NCBI GenBank assembly: GCA_933207985.1
Contig: OW240920.1
Span: 133,720,452-133,784,451, forward strand
DNA from: Pelobates cultripes
Taxonomy: Eukaryota; Chordata; Amphibia; Anura; Pelobatidae
Length of the DNA stretch: 64,000 nucleotides
Direction of reading: 5' to 3'
The notes below the pieces were generated by a model that saw nothing but the letters and a program-made list of their open reading frames with translations, searched no databases and was not told the DNA's origin. Both the position numbers and the translations under genes were made by a program. Below, in pieces: positions 1 through 12,019 of the stretch (the stretch's first letter is position 1; every line of letters begins with the position of its first letter).

Positions 1-1623
1 TCCCCTGTCGTCATCGGCACAAGACTCTTGTGGCCCACCAGGCATTTCCCCAGTTTACAGTACTGCCGGTCCAGGCCTGCTGTCTTGTCAAGTCACACCA
101 GCAGCTGATAGTGGGTGATAACTTTTTTACTGTTATATGAATCCCCTTTTTGCTTGTCTATATTATGTTGTGGTCAGATGAGCTTATTACGCGAAAACTT
201 GTGAAGGCAGATTAAAGTGGCACTGTCACAGTTTGGGTACTGTGCCGAATTCTCAAAGTCCCCCAAAGGTGACATCAAAGCTGGAGGTGGATGACAGCCA
301 GAGGAATTGACACTGAGGCTCTACCTGGGGTCGAGAAAAGTCAGATGAAGGAGAAATACAGAGACAAAGTAGTCCCTACTTTGACTCTTTATATCAACTA
401 AAGTATCATTGGTATGAGTGAGAAGATAAAATGAGAAAAACGTATCCTTTGCAATATGGAACCATACTACAAATTATCTGTTGTGATAATGTGTTATAAT
501 TCTTAATGGATACACTCTGATATTTTATGTTTTATGTAATATATATATATACACACATATACACACTGTATAACTATATAATTTTGGGTGGATGCCCTTA
601 TCCACGTTTCCCTTGTTTTTATTATTGAAAAAAAAAATCTTAAATTCTTTAATAAAAACTATTTGAAAAGATTTAAACATTTATCCCAACAGGGCTGGCG
701 CGTCCATAAGGTGGCACAGACTACCGACTTAGGGCGCACTGGCTCTGAGGGTGAATTTTAGGGTTGTTTTTTTTTTTGCAAGTGCAAGCATGGTCTTAAA
801 GTTACTTACATCTCATCTCTTGTCTCCATACAGATGTCATATAGAAGTTCCTCTTTCAATGGATTCAGGAACTAAATTGTGTAGATCAAGCTTTAATAAC
901 CCAGTCTCAATCTATGTTGCTGACAACATTACTCAATCTTTGCAAAAGCCATAAGAAACACGTTAATTGGCACTGTAAAATTAGTTTTCATTTATAGATT
1001 TTTTGGTAAGCAAATGTAAGTCAGTTTGCTTCCCTGAACTCAGAGATTGTAAGTTTGTTTGAGCAGATTCATCTTCAACTCTAAATACCCCCTTTGTATA
1101 ATTGTAAAATGCTGCAAAATATGTTTAAGTTATATAAATGCTAATAACAATAGTATTAATAATAACGAATGTCATGAACAAGTCAAAATCAGTCTGACAA
1201 ATTACTTCAGACAATTTATATATATCTTGCCCAAAGGCACTTTCTCATTTTGTGTAAACCATGTTGGGTTTGGCTTTTTCTTGGCATTCTCAAGATTTAA
1301 TTTACATTTGTGTAATCCATCCTTATCCATCCAAGATGAGTTACTTCAGAGCCAATTTACTAACGTTGTGCCAAAAATCACTTCCTTATTTTTTTAAAAG
1401 CATGTTAGACACCATGTTCTTGGCAAAGCTTTGACTTACATTTACCTAATTCATGCTTACAAAAGGAGAACAAATACTGAAAGGACTCGCACAGGCAGAT
1501 TTCAGTTTAACTTCTGTTCTTTTCAGACTTTTATTGCTTGTCCTGTACACTATCCACTGTTTAATTCTTCTAGGTCAAAAGTAATCATTTAATGAAAAGT
1601 GAAATGTGTTTTTTCTTCTTCAG
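1..1623. other. Intron or 5' flank of the GT6 gene, no exon recognised
   Basis: This stretch precedes the first recognised GT6 exon. I looked for a membrane-anchor exon ending in the phase the downstream exon needs (two bases of a codon, then GT) and found none with a hydrophobic reading frame. It contains a short AT/AC run near 537-575 and otherwise AT-rich non-coding sequence. Short open frames at 751-954 and 1059-1397 have no recognisable domain and look like chance frames. The 5' end of the gene therefore probably lies upstream of the window. Confidence 0.5.
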
Positions 1624-1683
1624 GTACACGTCTAGAACCAATGCTTGGCATCGTGTCTTACTATTTTCAAGCAATGCAGAGGA
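1624..1683 (+). CDS. abo: GT6 glycosyltransferase exon (stem region, exon-3-like)
   Basis: This is a 60-base exon behind a pyrimidine-rich acceptor (ttttttcttcttcag) and before a gtgagt donor. It reads G|YTSRTNAWHRVLLFSSNAE|GA, one base completing a codon at the start and two bases left over at the end. That is the same junction phase as every later exon of this gene. The product is part of the stem joining the Golgi membrane anchor to the catalytic domain. The YxxS...SSNAE pattern recalls the equivalent short exon of alpha-1,3-galactosyltransferase (GGTA1). Stem exons diverge quickly, so the assignment rests mainly on phase, splice sites and position. The preceding anchor exon was not found. 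Confidence 0.6.
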
Positions 1684-2019
1684 GTGAGTAGTTTTACAGT
1701 TCTGCAAATAAAATATTTCTTATCTAATCTAAGATTTTAATTCAGTTTAATGACCAATCCAGGTGCCTGTTCAACTCTGTATATCATTCCTTTCCTTAAC
1801 CCGTTAGACTTTCCTTAAATTAAGAATACTCATGAGAACAGATGGAGCAATCTCGACCATTAAAGTGATTCTGTTCCCTCAAACTTACATTTCTCCTATT
1901 GTTTCCTCTTGCCTTCCTCTTTCAGAATCTGTTTTTATTTTCTTCTTGTCTCATCTATTTCTCTTTAAAACCATTTATACTTTAATAGTTGATGCATGGA
2001 GGCCCACAATAGGATTATA

Positions 2020-2848
2020 TACACTGATCAGCCATAACCTTAAAATCACCTACCTAATATGTAGGTTCCCCTCAAACTGCCAAAACAGCTCTGATGAATC
2101 GAGACATGGACTCCACAAGACCTCTGAATCTGTCCTGTGGTATCTGAGGCCAATACATTAACAACAGATCGTTTAAGTCAGCCTTCGTCCCATAGGGCAT
2201 ATTGCTGCCAACTGTTCCTCATATAAGCAATGCAAATGCACCCACCTATTCCTTGATCTAAAAGAAAATTTGATTAATCAGATCAGGCAACTTTCTTTCA
2301 TTGCTCCGTGGTCCAGTTCTATCACTCATATCCCCATTGAAGGTGCTTTCGGCAGTAGATAGGGGTCATCCTGGGCTCTCTGACCATTCTGAAGCTATGC
2401 AGCCCCATATGTAGTAAACTGCAATGCATTGTGTGTTATGACACCTTTCTTTCATGGCTAACACTAAAATTTTCAACCAATTGAACTACAGTAACTTTTC
2501 TGTATGATCTGACCAGCTGGGCTAGCCTTCCATCATGTGCGTCAGTAGGCCTTGGGCTCCTATGATCCTGACGCTGCTTTACCAATTGTACTAACCACTG
2601 CAAACCGGGAACATCTCACAAGACTTGATTTACTTTGTGTTGTTATGACCCAGTCGTCCAGCCATCAACATGGCTCAGATCTTTTTTCGCTTGCCTATTT
2701 TTGCTGCTTCCAACACATGAAATTTAAGAACTGACCATTCACTTGCTGCCTAAGATATCCCACCGCTTGACATGTGACATTGTAATGATATCATTAAAGT
2801 CATTCACTTCACCAGTCAGTGGTTTTATCGTTGTGGATGATCAGTGTA
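2020..2848. mobile_element. Non-autonomous TIR DNA transposon (TACACTGATCA ends)
   Basis: The terminal inverted repeats are TACACTGATCA at 2020-2030 and its complement TGATCAGTGTA at 2838-2848. Each is flanked by TA (2018-2019 and 2849-2850), consistent with a TA target-site duplication. The element is 829 bp with no transposase frame. The terminus resembles a dispersed repeat I recognise from fish and frog genomes beginning TACACTGATCAGCCATAAC. It lies wholly inside the intron between the first two recognised GT6 exons. Confidence 0.7.
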
Positions 2849-3151
2849 TACAGCCAACGAGGATCCTGCTAACCAAGTAGACATCCAAAACAGGTCCACA
2901 ACGGCTGGCCAACATTTTCATTTACATAATGTGCAAAATGGTAACTGACACAATAATTGGAATATTTGCAGTTTATGTGAATTCTACTAGAGTTAAAAAT
3001 CATACTTTTTGACTGAAAAATATGATGAAACTAATATTCTGATTTAATTTGCTTTCTGTTTATTTTTCAATATCATCAAATGCTTGCTGCTGATGTCATG
3101 GGGCATTTTGTTTAATATCTCATATAATTATTTTTAAACCTGTTGTTACAG

Positions 3152-3196
3152 TGTATCCAGTGCAGACCAAATACAAGAACCAAAACTTCTTCAACG
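3152..3196 (+). CDS. abo: GT6 glycosyltransferase exon (stem region, exon-4-like)
   Basis: This is a 45-base exon between a tgttgttacag acceptor and a gtaact donor. It reads D|VSSADQIQEPKLLQ|R, where the D is completed from the previous exon (GA+T) and the R is completed by the next exon (CG+A). It joins both neighbours in frame without a stop. The ending (IQEPKLLQR) parallels the end of human ABO exon 4 (VREPDHLQR), so it encodes the distal stem before the catalytic domain. It is 3 bases shorter than the 48-base human exon. Confidence comes from the exact phase match on both sides and the local similarity. Confidence 0.72.
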
Positions 3197-5709
3197 GTAA
3201 CTTAACATCTGATAACACAAAGTAAACAATGATATTATATACTGGGGCAATCACCAGGAGTATGGTACAAATGATTCCTTGTACTATTATTTATTGATGC
3301 TACACTATACTATTTGTATGAGTGTAGCTGATTCCACCACAATATCATTACTGTCCATAACTCTGTCTGCTACATAGTAACACTGGGAATCACAGCAGTG
3401 GCTGTGTGATCATATTATGGCACCCACTACCATGAAAGATGAGGGTAGCAGGAGGGAAAGCAGTGCTGCCCGGTGTACATCTCTCCTGTTGCTCCAACAC
3501 TGTACACCAGGGACTGCACAGAGTGCTTCTACTTCCGCCCTCTATAAAGTAAGGAGATAGGTGGATAATAAAATTATAACTTGGTAAGTGGTGGAACTAA
3601 TGTAAAGAGGGCTATGGTGCAAGATTTGTTTTTGCCCCCCTGCGCAAGTGTGGCACAAAGGTAGATCTCCATCTGCCATACAGCTCCCACAGTGCTATGC
3701 TAGCTGGGGATCTACTATTTGCCCACCCTTGCAGGATTGTATATGAGTAGTGTTTGTGCGTTTTAATTAAATCATGTTTTTGTATGGAGGATGTGGGTGC
3801 ATGTAGGGGTGTATTTGTATGTACTGTTGCCATTGGATTGCAGTGGTGTACTTGTGTGTAGTGTTTGTGTTTGAATGCAGGGGTGAGTTTGTATGTAGTA
3901 TTAGCTTGTCAATGCAAGTGTACTAATGTGTGTAGTGCTGCTGTTTGAATAAAGGGGTGCTTGTATATAATTTTTTGCACAGGGGTGTTTTTGAGTGTAA
4001 TGTTTGATTGCAAAGGTGTGTTTGCATGCAGTGTTGGTATTTGCTTGTTGGGATGTAAGCACTTCTACACAAATATTGCCACACATGAAAATATATACAT
4101 ACATGCATAATTACACAGAAACATTGGCACACACACAAAACACACATATACAAATACTGACATGCACACACTGACACATACATATAAACAGACTGACACA
4201 TGCTTAGTACATACACTGACACATACACACACTGACACACACAAGCACACAGATGCTTACACACACATACACACAGACACACACATTGACAAATAGACAC
4301 TTAAACACAGACACATACACACAGATACACACATACATGTATTAATTTTTATATTTATTATATTTTATCCTTTTATGTTAAAGAGGGTGGCTTCTTTGGG
4401 GTCATGGTACTGGCTGAGTCTGATAGGAGTGTGGGTCTCCCCAATTTTGCCTGTTCTCTGCCTCCCGCTCGTCTGTTTCCCTGTATCTGGGAGGGTGTGC
4501 AGACACTCACTTCCTCCCAGCATCGTGAATATAACAGCAGTCCAGTAGCACTGTTAAAGGTCCTCTGCATCCAACGGAGCCTCTGTTCAGTAATACCATA
4601 GAGAGGCACATGCACCTAGGATCACCCAATGGACCACCTCTGCATACCAGCCACACGAACAGTATTTCCATCACTGAGCTTGTGTGTATATTAGTCTATA
4701 TTTATGGATGGATGTTAGTTTGTGTTTATACATGTGTAACTAAGTTTGTTTGTGTGCTCATGCTTTTCCACTTTTGTGTGTATGTGTTTATGTATGTATT
4801 CTATGGTGTGTATCTATGAATTTCTGCTAGTCTGTGTCTGAATGCATTTTAGTAGTTGTCTCTGTGTGTTAGAGTGTGTCTCTGTGCTAGGGTGGATCTA
4901 CGTTCTAGGGTGTGTCTAAGCTATGCCTCCTAACAGTCCCACAAAGGACCATCTGCTCAGAACCCACTATCCCCAAACGACTGTGTAGTCTGAGGGTGGG
5001 AACTCTCCAGCCACTCTCAGAAACTTCAAACTGCTAGAGCACTGTTGTTGCAAATATTTATTGCAAAACTATGTTAATACATAATAAAGGAATCTAAAAA
5101 AATATTGGTCCAACACATATCTTCCTGTTTAAGACTTCCTTAGGTACAAAATAAAATCACATGCAAAATAAAAAGCCGAACCACTCATGTCATAAACTCT
5201 CCTGATGGAGTTCCTCTTTAAATATTCCAAAATCCCCGCTCCCATTGATGTTTCAGTGAGTGTGTCCTGCAACTCCACAATGTCCATCCTATCCTTTGCC
5301 TGTACTTGTTTTAATTAGGTCAACACCCTCCTCCAGTCTGATCCCAATCGTTCCATCCCCATTTTCTGCAAATCAATCACGTGTGTTCCAACGGTACTAA
5401 GTGCATTAAGTTAATAATTTATTGATTTTGCAATTATACTGTATTTATATTGATAAAAGTGCAATAATCTTCTTTTCAAATATTTTATAAATTTTTTCTA
5501 AATTATTTACATACAATATAATACGAAATGTGTTGATATCTTCAGAAATTAATTAATTCAAAATATTGACCGTTCACCTTTTTTATTCATGTCTTTTATA
5601 TTTTTAGCCATATGTAAATTTAAACAAAACACACCAGGTCCATATTGGCGCTCAATCCATTTATCCATTTTTCTGTATGAGGATAAACTTGTTCAAATTC
5701 AAAAAAAAA
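3197..5709. other. Intron sequence with CA/TG-rich low-complexity tract
   Basis: Intronic DNA. From about 3860 to 4060 the + strand is TG-rich with imperfect GTGTTTGTATG-like units. From about 4080 to 4345 it becomes a CA-rich imperfect microsatellite (cacacac, tgacacatac). From about 4680 to 4910 it is TG-rich again. The cysteine/valine-rich frames on the minus strand at 3923-4300 arise from this tract and are not genes. No other element was recognised. Confidence 0.6.
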
Positions 5710-7370
5710 AAATTAACCCCTTAGTGTCCAGACAGTTTTTCAATTTTCTGTTTTGGACCAGGGCTGTTTTTACATTTCTGCAGTGTTTGTGTTTAGCTGT
5801 AATTTTCCTCTTACTCATTTACTATACCCACACATATTATATACAGATTTTCTCACCATTAAATGGTCTTTCTAAAGATAACATTATTTTTATTATATCA
5901 TATAATACTATAATTCTTTTTATAAAATATGATGAAAAAAAGGAAAAAAACACACTTTTTCTAACTTTGACCCCCAAAATCTGTTGCACATCTACAACCG
6001 CCAAAAAACACCCATGCTAAATAGTTTTAAAATTTTGCCCTGATTTTAGAAATGTTAACATGTTCTTAGCTTTTTTTTGCAAGTTATAGGGCAATAAGTA
6101 CAAGTAGCACTTTGCTATTTCCAAACCATTTTTTTTTTCAAAATCATCGCAAGTTACATTGTAACACTGATATCTGTCTGGAATCCCTGAATAACCCTTC
6201 ACATGTATATATTTTTTAAACAAAGACAACCCAAGGTATTAAACTTTGCGTATTTTGACTCTATTCATGCTCTTTTCATGCAACCATTTTACCACCAATC
6301 AATGCCAAATTTAAAAAAAAAATTAATGGTGATTCTTTTTGACACACATAGCAATTTAAGAATACATGTACTGAGAACTTTAAGGGATACTGCCAAAGAA
6401 CACCCCCAATATGTGTTCAGAAACATCTCCCGAGTACAGTGATACCACTCATGTCATCATGCACCCATGTCCTATTTGGGACATTTTTTCAGCCAGCCAC
6501 TGTAATTTACCCCCATTGAACCATATATTTTTGAAAAGTAGACACCCTAGGTTTTTCAAGTGGGGGTACATTAACACTTTCCGTGCACTAATTCTACCAC
6601 CAGTCTTTCCCAAACCTTTGGGTAGTACATTGTTTGTGTTATTTTTCTCTCACATTGTACTTTAGGCATGTATTCTCAGTTTCTGTTATGTGTTACTGAC
6701 AAACACCCCAATATGTAATCAGCAACATCTCCTGAGTACAGTGATACCACCCATGTATAGGTGTGTCGGTTTCTCTGGGAGCTAAAAGACCTTATTTGGA
6801 GGGTGCACATTCCAGTTTTCCAACTTGGAATTTTCACAGACATTTTTGAAACATTTTTGAAACATTTTTGAAACATTTTTGAAACATTTTTTTTTTTTAT
6901 AATAGACATCGCACGGTATTCAAAATGGGGTATGTCCACTCTTTTTTAGTAGCCACTTAGTCACAAACCTTGGCCAAAATTAGCATTTGTATTTGTTTTT
7001 TGCATTTTTTACACATAAACTGAATTTCACCGATGATATTATCAGTATAATTCATTTTACTGCTCTAAAATAAAAATTATTTGTGTAGAGTAATGTCTCA
7101 TACGTACAACAGTACCCCTCAAGTATAGGTTTTATGGTGATTTGGAAAGTTACAGGGTCAAACATAAGATTTGCCAATTTCTATTTTTGAAAATTGCTAT
7201 TTGCCAGATTGTTGCCTTTGAGACGGTATGGCAACCCAGAAATTAAAAACAACCCTACCTTGACATACCATTTGAAAAAGTAGACAACCCAGGGTATTCA
7301 AAATGGGGTATGTCCAGTCTTTTGTAGTAGCCACTTAGTCACAAGCACTGGTCAAACTTAGCATTTATAT
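5710..7370. repeat. Dispersed repeat family, long copy
   Basis: This starts near 'attaaccccttagtgtcc' and ends near 'gcatttatatttg'. Parts recur at about 10020-10140, 27180-27660 and 35110-35590. Shared segments are a 'gtaactttcc aaa-cac-ata' block, 'ggggtactgttgtact', 'gactaagtggctacta' and 'acataccccattttgaata'. The block is present twice within this copy (about 6700-6960 and 7080-7350). A 13-bp unit (tttttgaaacatt) is tandemly repeated about four times at 6844-6890. No TIRs, LTRs or coding domain were recognised, so its class is unknown. Confidence 0.55.
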
Positions 7371-7394
7371 TTGTATGTGTGTTAAAAATGCAAA

Positions 7395-7652
7395 GTAAAG
7401 TAAATGAAAACATTTTGGTGATAAATACTAAATGTATAATCGTGGTATTGGTATTGGTATAAAATAATTAGGATTGGTAATATGAGCGGTATGTCGCAAA
7501 ATCGCGCCAACCGCAAGTGGCTGAGTAATATCATAGACTGATATAAGTAACAGAAGGACAGAGATAAATCATATGGTTGATGATTAGTTGGGAGAAGGAT
7601 ATAAACAATACAGAAACACCGCGGGAGCCGCGAGGTAAAAGGGTGTATGGGA
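7395..7652 (-). repeat. Left arm of inverted repeat flanking Penelope-like fragment
   Basis: This arm is the inverted counterpart of 8908-9177. The two share long, nearly identical blocks, for example the 'accgcaagtggctgagtaat' block here and its complement around 9040-9065. They flank the Penelope-like coding fragment. Penelope-like elements are known to carry terminal repeats (pLTRs) in direct or inverted orientation, so this may be one half of an inverted pLTR pair. Confidence 0.65.
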
Positions 7653-7984
7653 AATGTAGTCCCTTTAGACGAAATCACGTCTGAGTTACAGGACATGATG
7701 GGAAAGGGGCGGCCATTTTGGATAAGGGCAAATGTAGGCAAGTGCAAAGGTTCTCTATGATAGTGATAGAAAAGGCGATTTAAGCCTAAATTAAAGGGAA
7801 ATAAAGAGGCAAATGATGTGAAACAGATATGGTAATAAAATAGAACTCCATAAAAATAAATAAAGGGACAGAACTATTAAGACATCAATTTGTACACAGA
7901 ATAATATAAACTTATAAAAACAAATATAATCTACATATACAATAGTGTATAGAATAATGAAGGTTAGCACATATATAAGTTATA

Positions 7985-8825
7985 AAAAATTTAAAAGATT
8001 AAAATCAAAATTCAAGCATTTTGGTAATAATGTTTTTAAATTAAAAACCCATTCCATTTCGGTTCTACCTAAAACCTTTTTTATATCTCCTCCTCTCCAT
8101 GGGATTGCACATATGTGGATAGCTGTAAATTTTAAAGCACATGGATTTTTTTGATGATATGTTAAAAAATGTTTGGAGACCGTATGGATGTCATGCCCAC
8201 ATATTGGAGGCCACAAGGGAAATCCAATAAGAAGAATACATTTTTTTTTGTTACAGGTAATGAAGTCCATTATATTGTATGTTTTGTTAGTAACATTTGA
8301 TCTAAATTGAGTGGTTTTGGTTGGAACTGACCCTTGTGTAGTTTTACAAACAATACATGTTCTGCATTTAAAGAAACCTTTAACATTTGATAGGGTAGAG
8401 GGTTTGGTTGTCTTGTTTTTTGTATAGGTTTTGGGGAGAAGGGATTTGAAAATGGGGGCACCTCTAAAGATAATATTTGGTTTTATAGGGATGATCTTCT
8501 TTAGAATAATCTTGTAATAGGATATGCCAGTGTTTTTGGATTATTTTTTTGATATCTCTATTTTTGTTATTATAGTCGAATATAATTAGAATGGATGTGT
8601 TGGTCTTTTTCTTTTTGGTACTTTGATCTCTATATGTGAGAAGACTATTTCTATCATTGGATTTTAGTTTCGTGATTATAGAATTTAACATATCTTCCAA
8701 ATTATTTTTTTCTAAAAACTTGTTTTTTTAAATGGTGGTTTGTTCATCAAAATCTTCTGGTATATCGCAATTTCTTTTTAGTCTTAAAAACTGGCTTTTT
8801 GGGGCACTCTCAAGCCAGGGGGTAT
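7985..8825 (-). pseudogene. Penelope-like retroelement: RT C-terminal part and GIY-YIG region, degenerate
   Basis: The minus strand, read through frameshifts and stops, carries a Penelope-type C-terminal half. In order it shows 'SQFLRLKRNCDIPEDF' (after about 8800), 'IIQKHWHILLQD' near 8540, 'CRTCIVCKTTQGS' near 8330-8370, and 'MDFITCNKKKC' at 8270. It ends with 'PWRGGDIKKVLGRTEMEWVFNLKTL' around 8000-8100. The CxxC pairs followed by a late RGGD...E..W block are typical of the linker and GIY-YIG endonuclease of Penelope-like elements. The catalytic RT core (YADD) is absent and the GIY-YIG start is altered, so this is a dead fragment. It sits inside an intron of the GT6 gene on the opposite strand. 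Confidence 0.7.
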
Positions 8826-8855
8826 AATGACATTTTTTTTTTGATCAATCACTGT

Positions 8856-8902
8856 TAGTGATGTCCCGAACGGTTCGCCGAATGGTTCGCCATGAACGGA
8901 AT
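8856..8902. mobile_element. Partial hAT-type MITE end
   Basis: The sequence TAGTGATGTCCCGAACGGTT and the following 'cgccgaatggttcgcca' match the left end of the MITEs at 12020-12375 and 35238-35454. The right half is missing. The fragment abuts the right arm of the Penelope-flanking inverted repeat, which probably marks a truncation or recombination point. Confidence 0.7.
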
Positions 8903-8907
8903 TTCCC

Positions 8908-9177
8908 ATACTTCCTTTCACCTCGTGGCTACCGTAGTATTTCTACCGGCCGCATCTATATTGTTTATATCCTTCTTCCAACTAATCATCAACCATATGA
9001 TTTATCTCTGTCCTTCTGTTACTTATATCAGTCTATGATATTACTCAGCCACTTGCGGTTGCCGAGATTTCGTGACATATCGCTCATGTTACCAATTCTA
9101 ATTATTCTAACCATTTTACACCAATACCACAATTATACATTTAGAATTTATCACCAAATTGTTTTCATTTACTTTTA
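8908..9177 (+). repeat. Right arm of inverted repeat flanking Penelope-like fragment
   Basis: This arm is the inverted copy of 7395-7652 and ends in 'ttgttttcatttacttt', complementary to 'aaagtaaatgaaaaca' at the start of the left arm. The arms are about 260-270 bp and separated by about 1.25 kb. Confidence 0.65.
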
Positions 9178-9229
9178 AATTTAAAATGAGCATTATTTCT
9201 GAATATTGTTTTGTGTTGTACATTTAATT

Positions 9230-9480
9230 ACTGTTCTGATTGGTTTGTAAGCTTTGTGTCCCTGTCCCCCACAAGGTCCATGTGGGCGTATACCTTGCTT
9301 GGGGACTTGCATAAAAGGCCACCTGTGGCTTCTATTAAACAGACTTGTTTTACCCTTCATGAAGTCAAGGCTAATGTTTGGGGGATTGGAGAACATTCAC
9401 TCTGGGGATTGCTATAATCACTAAAGTCCCCTGTGTATAATCACTAAGCTCTTGTAAGGAGAGGACTAGGAGAGGTCTAC
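9230..9480 (+). mobile_element. LTR-like fragment (TATA and polyadenylation-like signals)
   Basis: The order is 'cataaaagg' (TATA-like, near 9312), 'ctattaaacag' (AATAAA-like, near 9334) and a GT-rich tail. This is the U3-R-U5 order seen in retroviral or ERV-type LTRs. No partner LTR, primer-binding site or gag/pol frame was found nearby and the edges are not defined. It could be a decayed solo LTR or simply a promoter-like stretch. Confidence 0.35.
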
Positions 9481-10149
9481 CTACTGGAAGCTGGATCCTG
9501 GTCTCGGGTCCAGGGTGGGTGGAGGACGGCGATACCCCAACCAAGCTGCGGCGGTTCGTGGGGTTTATGGTGGCTATGGTTTTCCAGCGCAGTGCTTATG
9601 GTACTCGCAAGTAGTAGGAAGCAATGATTGACGGAGGTACCCGGTCGGGGTGCCAGGCAGTCCGTCACATCTATATACCTTGGTTAGTTTCTCTACTTTT
9701 AGTCTATATATTTTTACATTCACTTTTACCTGGCACATCCTACAAACTGAAGTTCCAGCACCATCACCCAAAGAATCCTAGGTGGGGATTGTTCCACAAA
9801 GACCTGGTATATAGTGCGGTTTGTCTGCTCTGAAAATTGTAAGTACATTTCTTATTACATCCAGCACTTTTACTTATAGAGAGCACAATGGGCCTTCTCT
9901 TGTGATTTTATGTCATGTGATCTACACCGTAAATACCATCAGAGGAATATCCTACATGTGGGGAGTTTAAACAACACTGTACGCTGTTTTACCTGGAGCT
10001 GGTTAAAGCTCTCAGAAATATGAGTTGGCACTTTTTAAACGTAGTGTTGTTTTTTTGCCCACAATCCATTTGCCCACAGACTCTGTAACTTTCCAAATCA
10101 CCATTAAACCTATACTTGAGGGGTACTGTTGTACTCGTGAGACATTACA

Positions 10150-10186
10150 TATAGAATGTAGAATGTGTGTGTGTATATATATATTT

Positions 10187-10224
<38 letters not shown>

Positions 10225-10480
10225 TAATACATATAAATAAATATAATGTATTTTTTAAATGTATATTATATATGTGTAAGAATATATATAATACACACAC
10301 ACATATACATATACAATACGTGTGTGTGTATGTATGTATGTATATATATATATATATAATTATCACACACACGCACATGTTTTTATTTCCTATTTATCTA
10401 TAATATATTATAAAATAATTAAAGCATTTCATAACATATTATACATATATAATGCGTATGTATATGTGTATATATCTCAA
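10150..10480. repeat. AT/GT microsatellite cluster
   Basis: Runs of (TA)n at about 10183-10220 and 10339-10358 alternate with (GT)n/(CA)n tracts at about 10165, 10294 and 10320. The short hydrophobic frames on both strands here come from these simple repeats. Confidence 0.85.
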
Positions 10481-10552
10481 AATACACTTATAATTATTAT
10501 TTTATTTACACTTTTAGGTGTCAGGGGACTAAAAGTCATAGACTTCCATTGT

Positions 10553-10581
10553 GGCCATGTGATCATAGTGATCACATGGCC
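10553..10581. repeat. Perfect 13-bp inverted repeat (hairpin)
   Basis: The arms GGCCATGTGATCA (10553-10565) and TGATCACATGGCC (10569-10581) are perfectly complementary around a 3-base loop. The hairpin lies between a (TA)n cluster and unassigned sequence and may be part of a larger unrecognised repeat. Confidence 0.75.
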
Positions 10582-11114
10582 CTGGAGGGACGGAGAGGAT
10601 GTAGATGCTGCAAGGAAACTGCTGGGGTCTATGGCAGTCCCCTGGACTGGGATCGCCGGTCCAGGTGAGTACTGTCGGGTCCTTTTAGCGGCAAACGTGC
10701 AGGGTACGTCCGGTACAGCACTTCTTAATGGTGAAAAATATGTTGGCCTTAGGGCCAGTACCATTAAAATTAAAGAAAATGGTTGGTGTATAGACCAGCT
10801 CACAAAAAGGCTGCTCACGGACCTTCTGCACTTCTTGCAACATTTGTTTATTAAGACCTGGCTGATAAAGAGACAGCTTCAGATCCCATCAGCTGTATTA
10901 TGAAACTCGCTAGGTCAAATGCAGTTGCATAGGTTGCCCCATGTGTGATACATTTTTGCTACCCATGCACTTTTTTTATTACAATAGCAATATATAGTCA
11001 GCTTGATTTGTTTAGTGTGATCACTCCACAGTCATTTATTTAATGGTTGCATTGTTAAGATACAGACAACAGTGATATTTACTAAAGTGAAAATTTAAAG
11101 TGAATTTCAAATTT

Positions 11115-11626
11115 AAAGAGACACTTCACTGCCCAAATATATATATTATACTATATTATATAAGAAATAACATAATCACTGTTTAGTAGATATAACCTAA
11201 TGAAAACATGCATGCATTTAGTTATGCATTTTATTGGTGTCACATCTTAAAACAGCTTGCAAAAGCTGCATATCTCTTGTCCAGACTTTCTGTGGCTGTC
11301 CAATCACAGACTCCCCAATGCAGCTCAATGAGAAGTCTTTGCAAGGCAGGAGCTCTGGGCAATTGCTGCCTCTTGAGTTTAGTTTCACTGAGCTAAACAA
11401 CCAGGAATTAACAATATCTGTTATCTGATTGACAGCCAGATAGCCAGGGGGTATATCAAGGCTAATTTATAAAACAACCAATTTCTATTGACATCAAGCT
11501 GAGGTGCTTTAGGGGTCTGGGGTGTTCCTTTCAGTCGAGTTTGGCTATTTTTACCTTAAATTTTTATTTTACTTTGAATTCACTTCGAATTCTCACTTTT
11601 TGCATAGCCCTGTAAGTGTCTCTTTA
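11115..11626. mobile_element. Candidate MITE with AAAGAGACACTT terminal repeats
   Basis: The sequence 'aaagagacacttcactgccc' near 11116 is the inverted counterpart of 'gccctgtaagtgtctcttt' near 11607. This gives TIRs of about 12 perfect bases with further partial matching. No open frame was found. The target-site duplication is unclear, so the superfamily is not assigned. It ends about 165 bp before a GT6 exon. Confidence 0.5.
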
Positions 11627-11791
11627 TTTCAAACAAACATACATATCACCAAAGCCATGATTCTTCTATGCATTGGTAAAATTTGTTATAAAAATAAAAC
11701 ATCTGCAAAATGTCACCAATATATGTATAGATCTCATTTGTGATAATAACAGTTTTAAATCTTAATTAAAATACAATCTATTTTTTTTCAG

Positions 11792-11827
11792 AATGTTGTA
11801 TGAGAAGCCACAAGCTCTTACCCCACC
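11792..11827 (+). CDS. abo: GT6 glycosyltransferase exon 5-like (36 bp)
   Basis: This is a 36-base exon between a ttttttttcag acceptor and a gtgagt donor. It reads R|MLYEKPQALTPP|, with R completed from the previous exon and the final P completed by the next. Human ABO exon 5 encodes RMVYPQPKVLTPC and is also 36 bases, so both sequence and size match. The segment forms the junction between stem and catalytic domain of the Golgi enzyme. The phase (one base in, two bases out) is the same as in all neighbouring exons. Confidence 0.85.
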
Positions 11828-12019
11828 GTGAGTTTTACGTATTCAAACTTTTATATTTTTCTCTATATTTTCACTAGCAGTGGTGATAGTAAAGAGCACA
11901 GGAACGAAACTAAACAAGCCATCAATTGTGCATAGTCTCATACAGAGTGAGGAATTGTTTCCATGTTGTGTTAAGAACTAACAATACTAGGAGTAGGAAA
12001 ATTGAGAAAACATACACAT

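Noticed and set aside
1059..1397. 112-codon frame as a GT6 membrane-anchor exon
   Set aside because: No hydrophobic anchor followed by a donor in the required phase; looks like chance.
7382..7747. 121-codon minus-strand frame
   Set aside because: It lies in the inverted repeat arm, and its counterpart at 8858-9178 is open by the same sequence; no domain.
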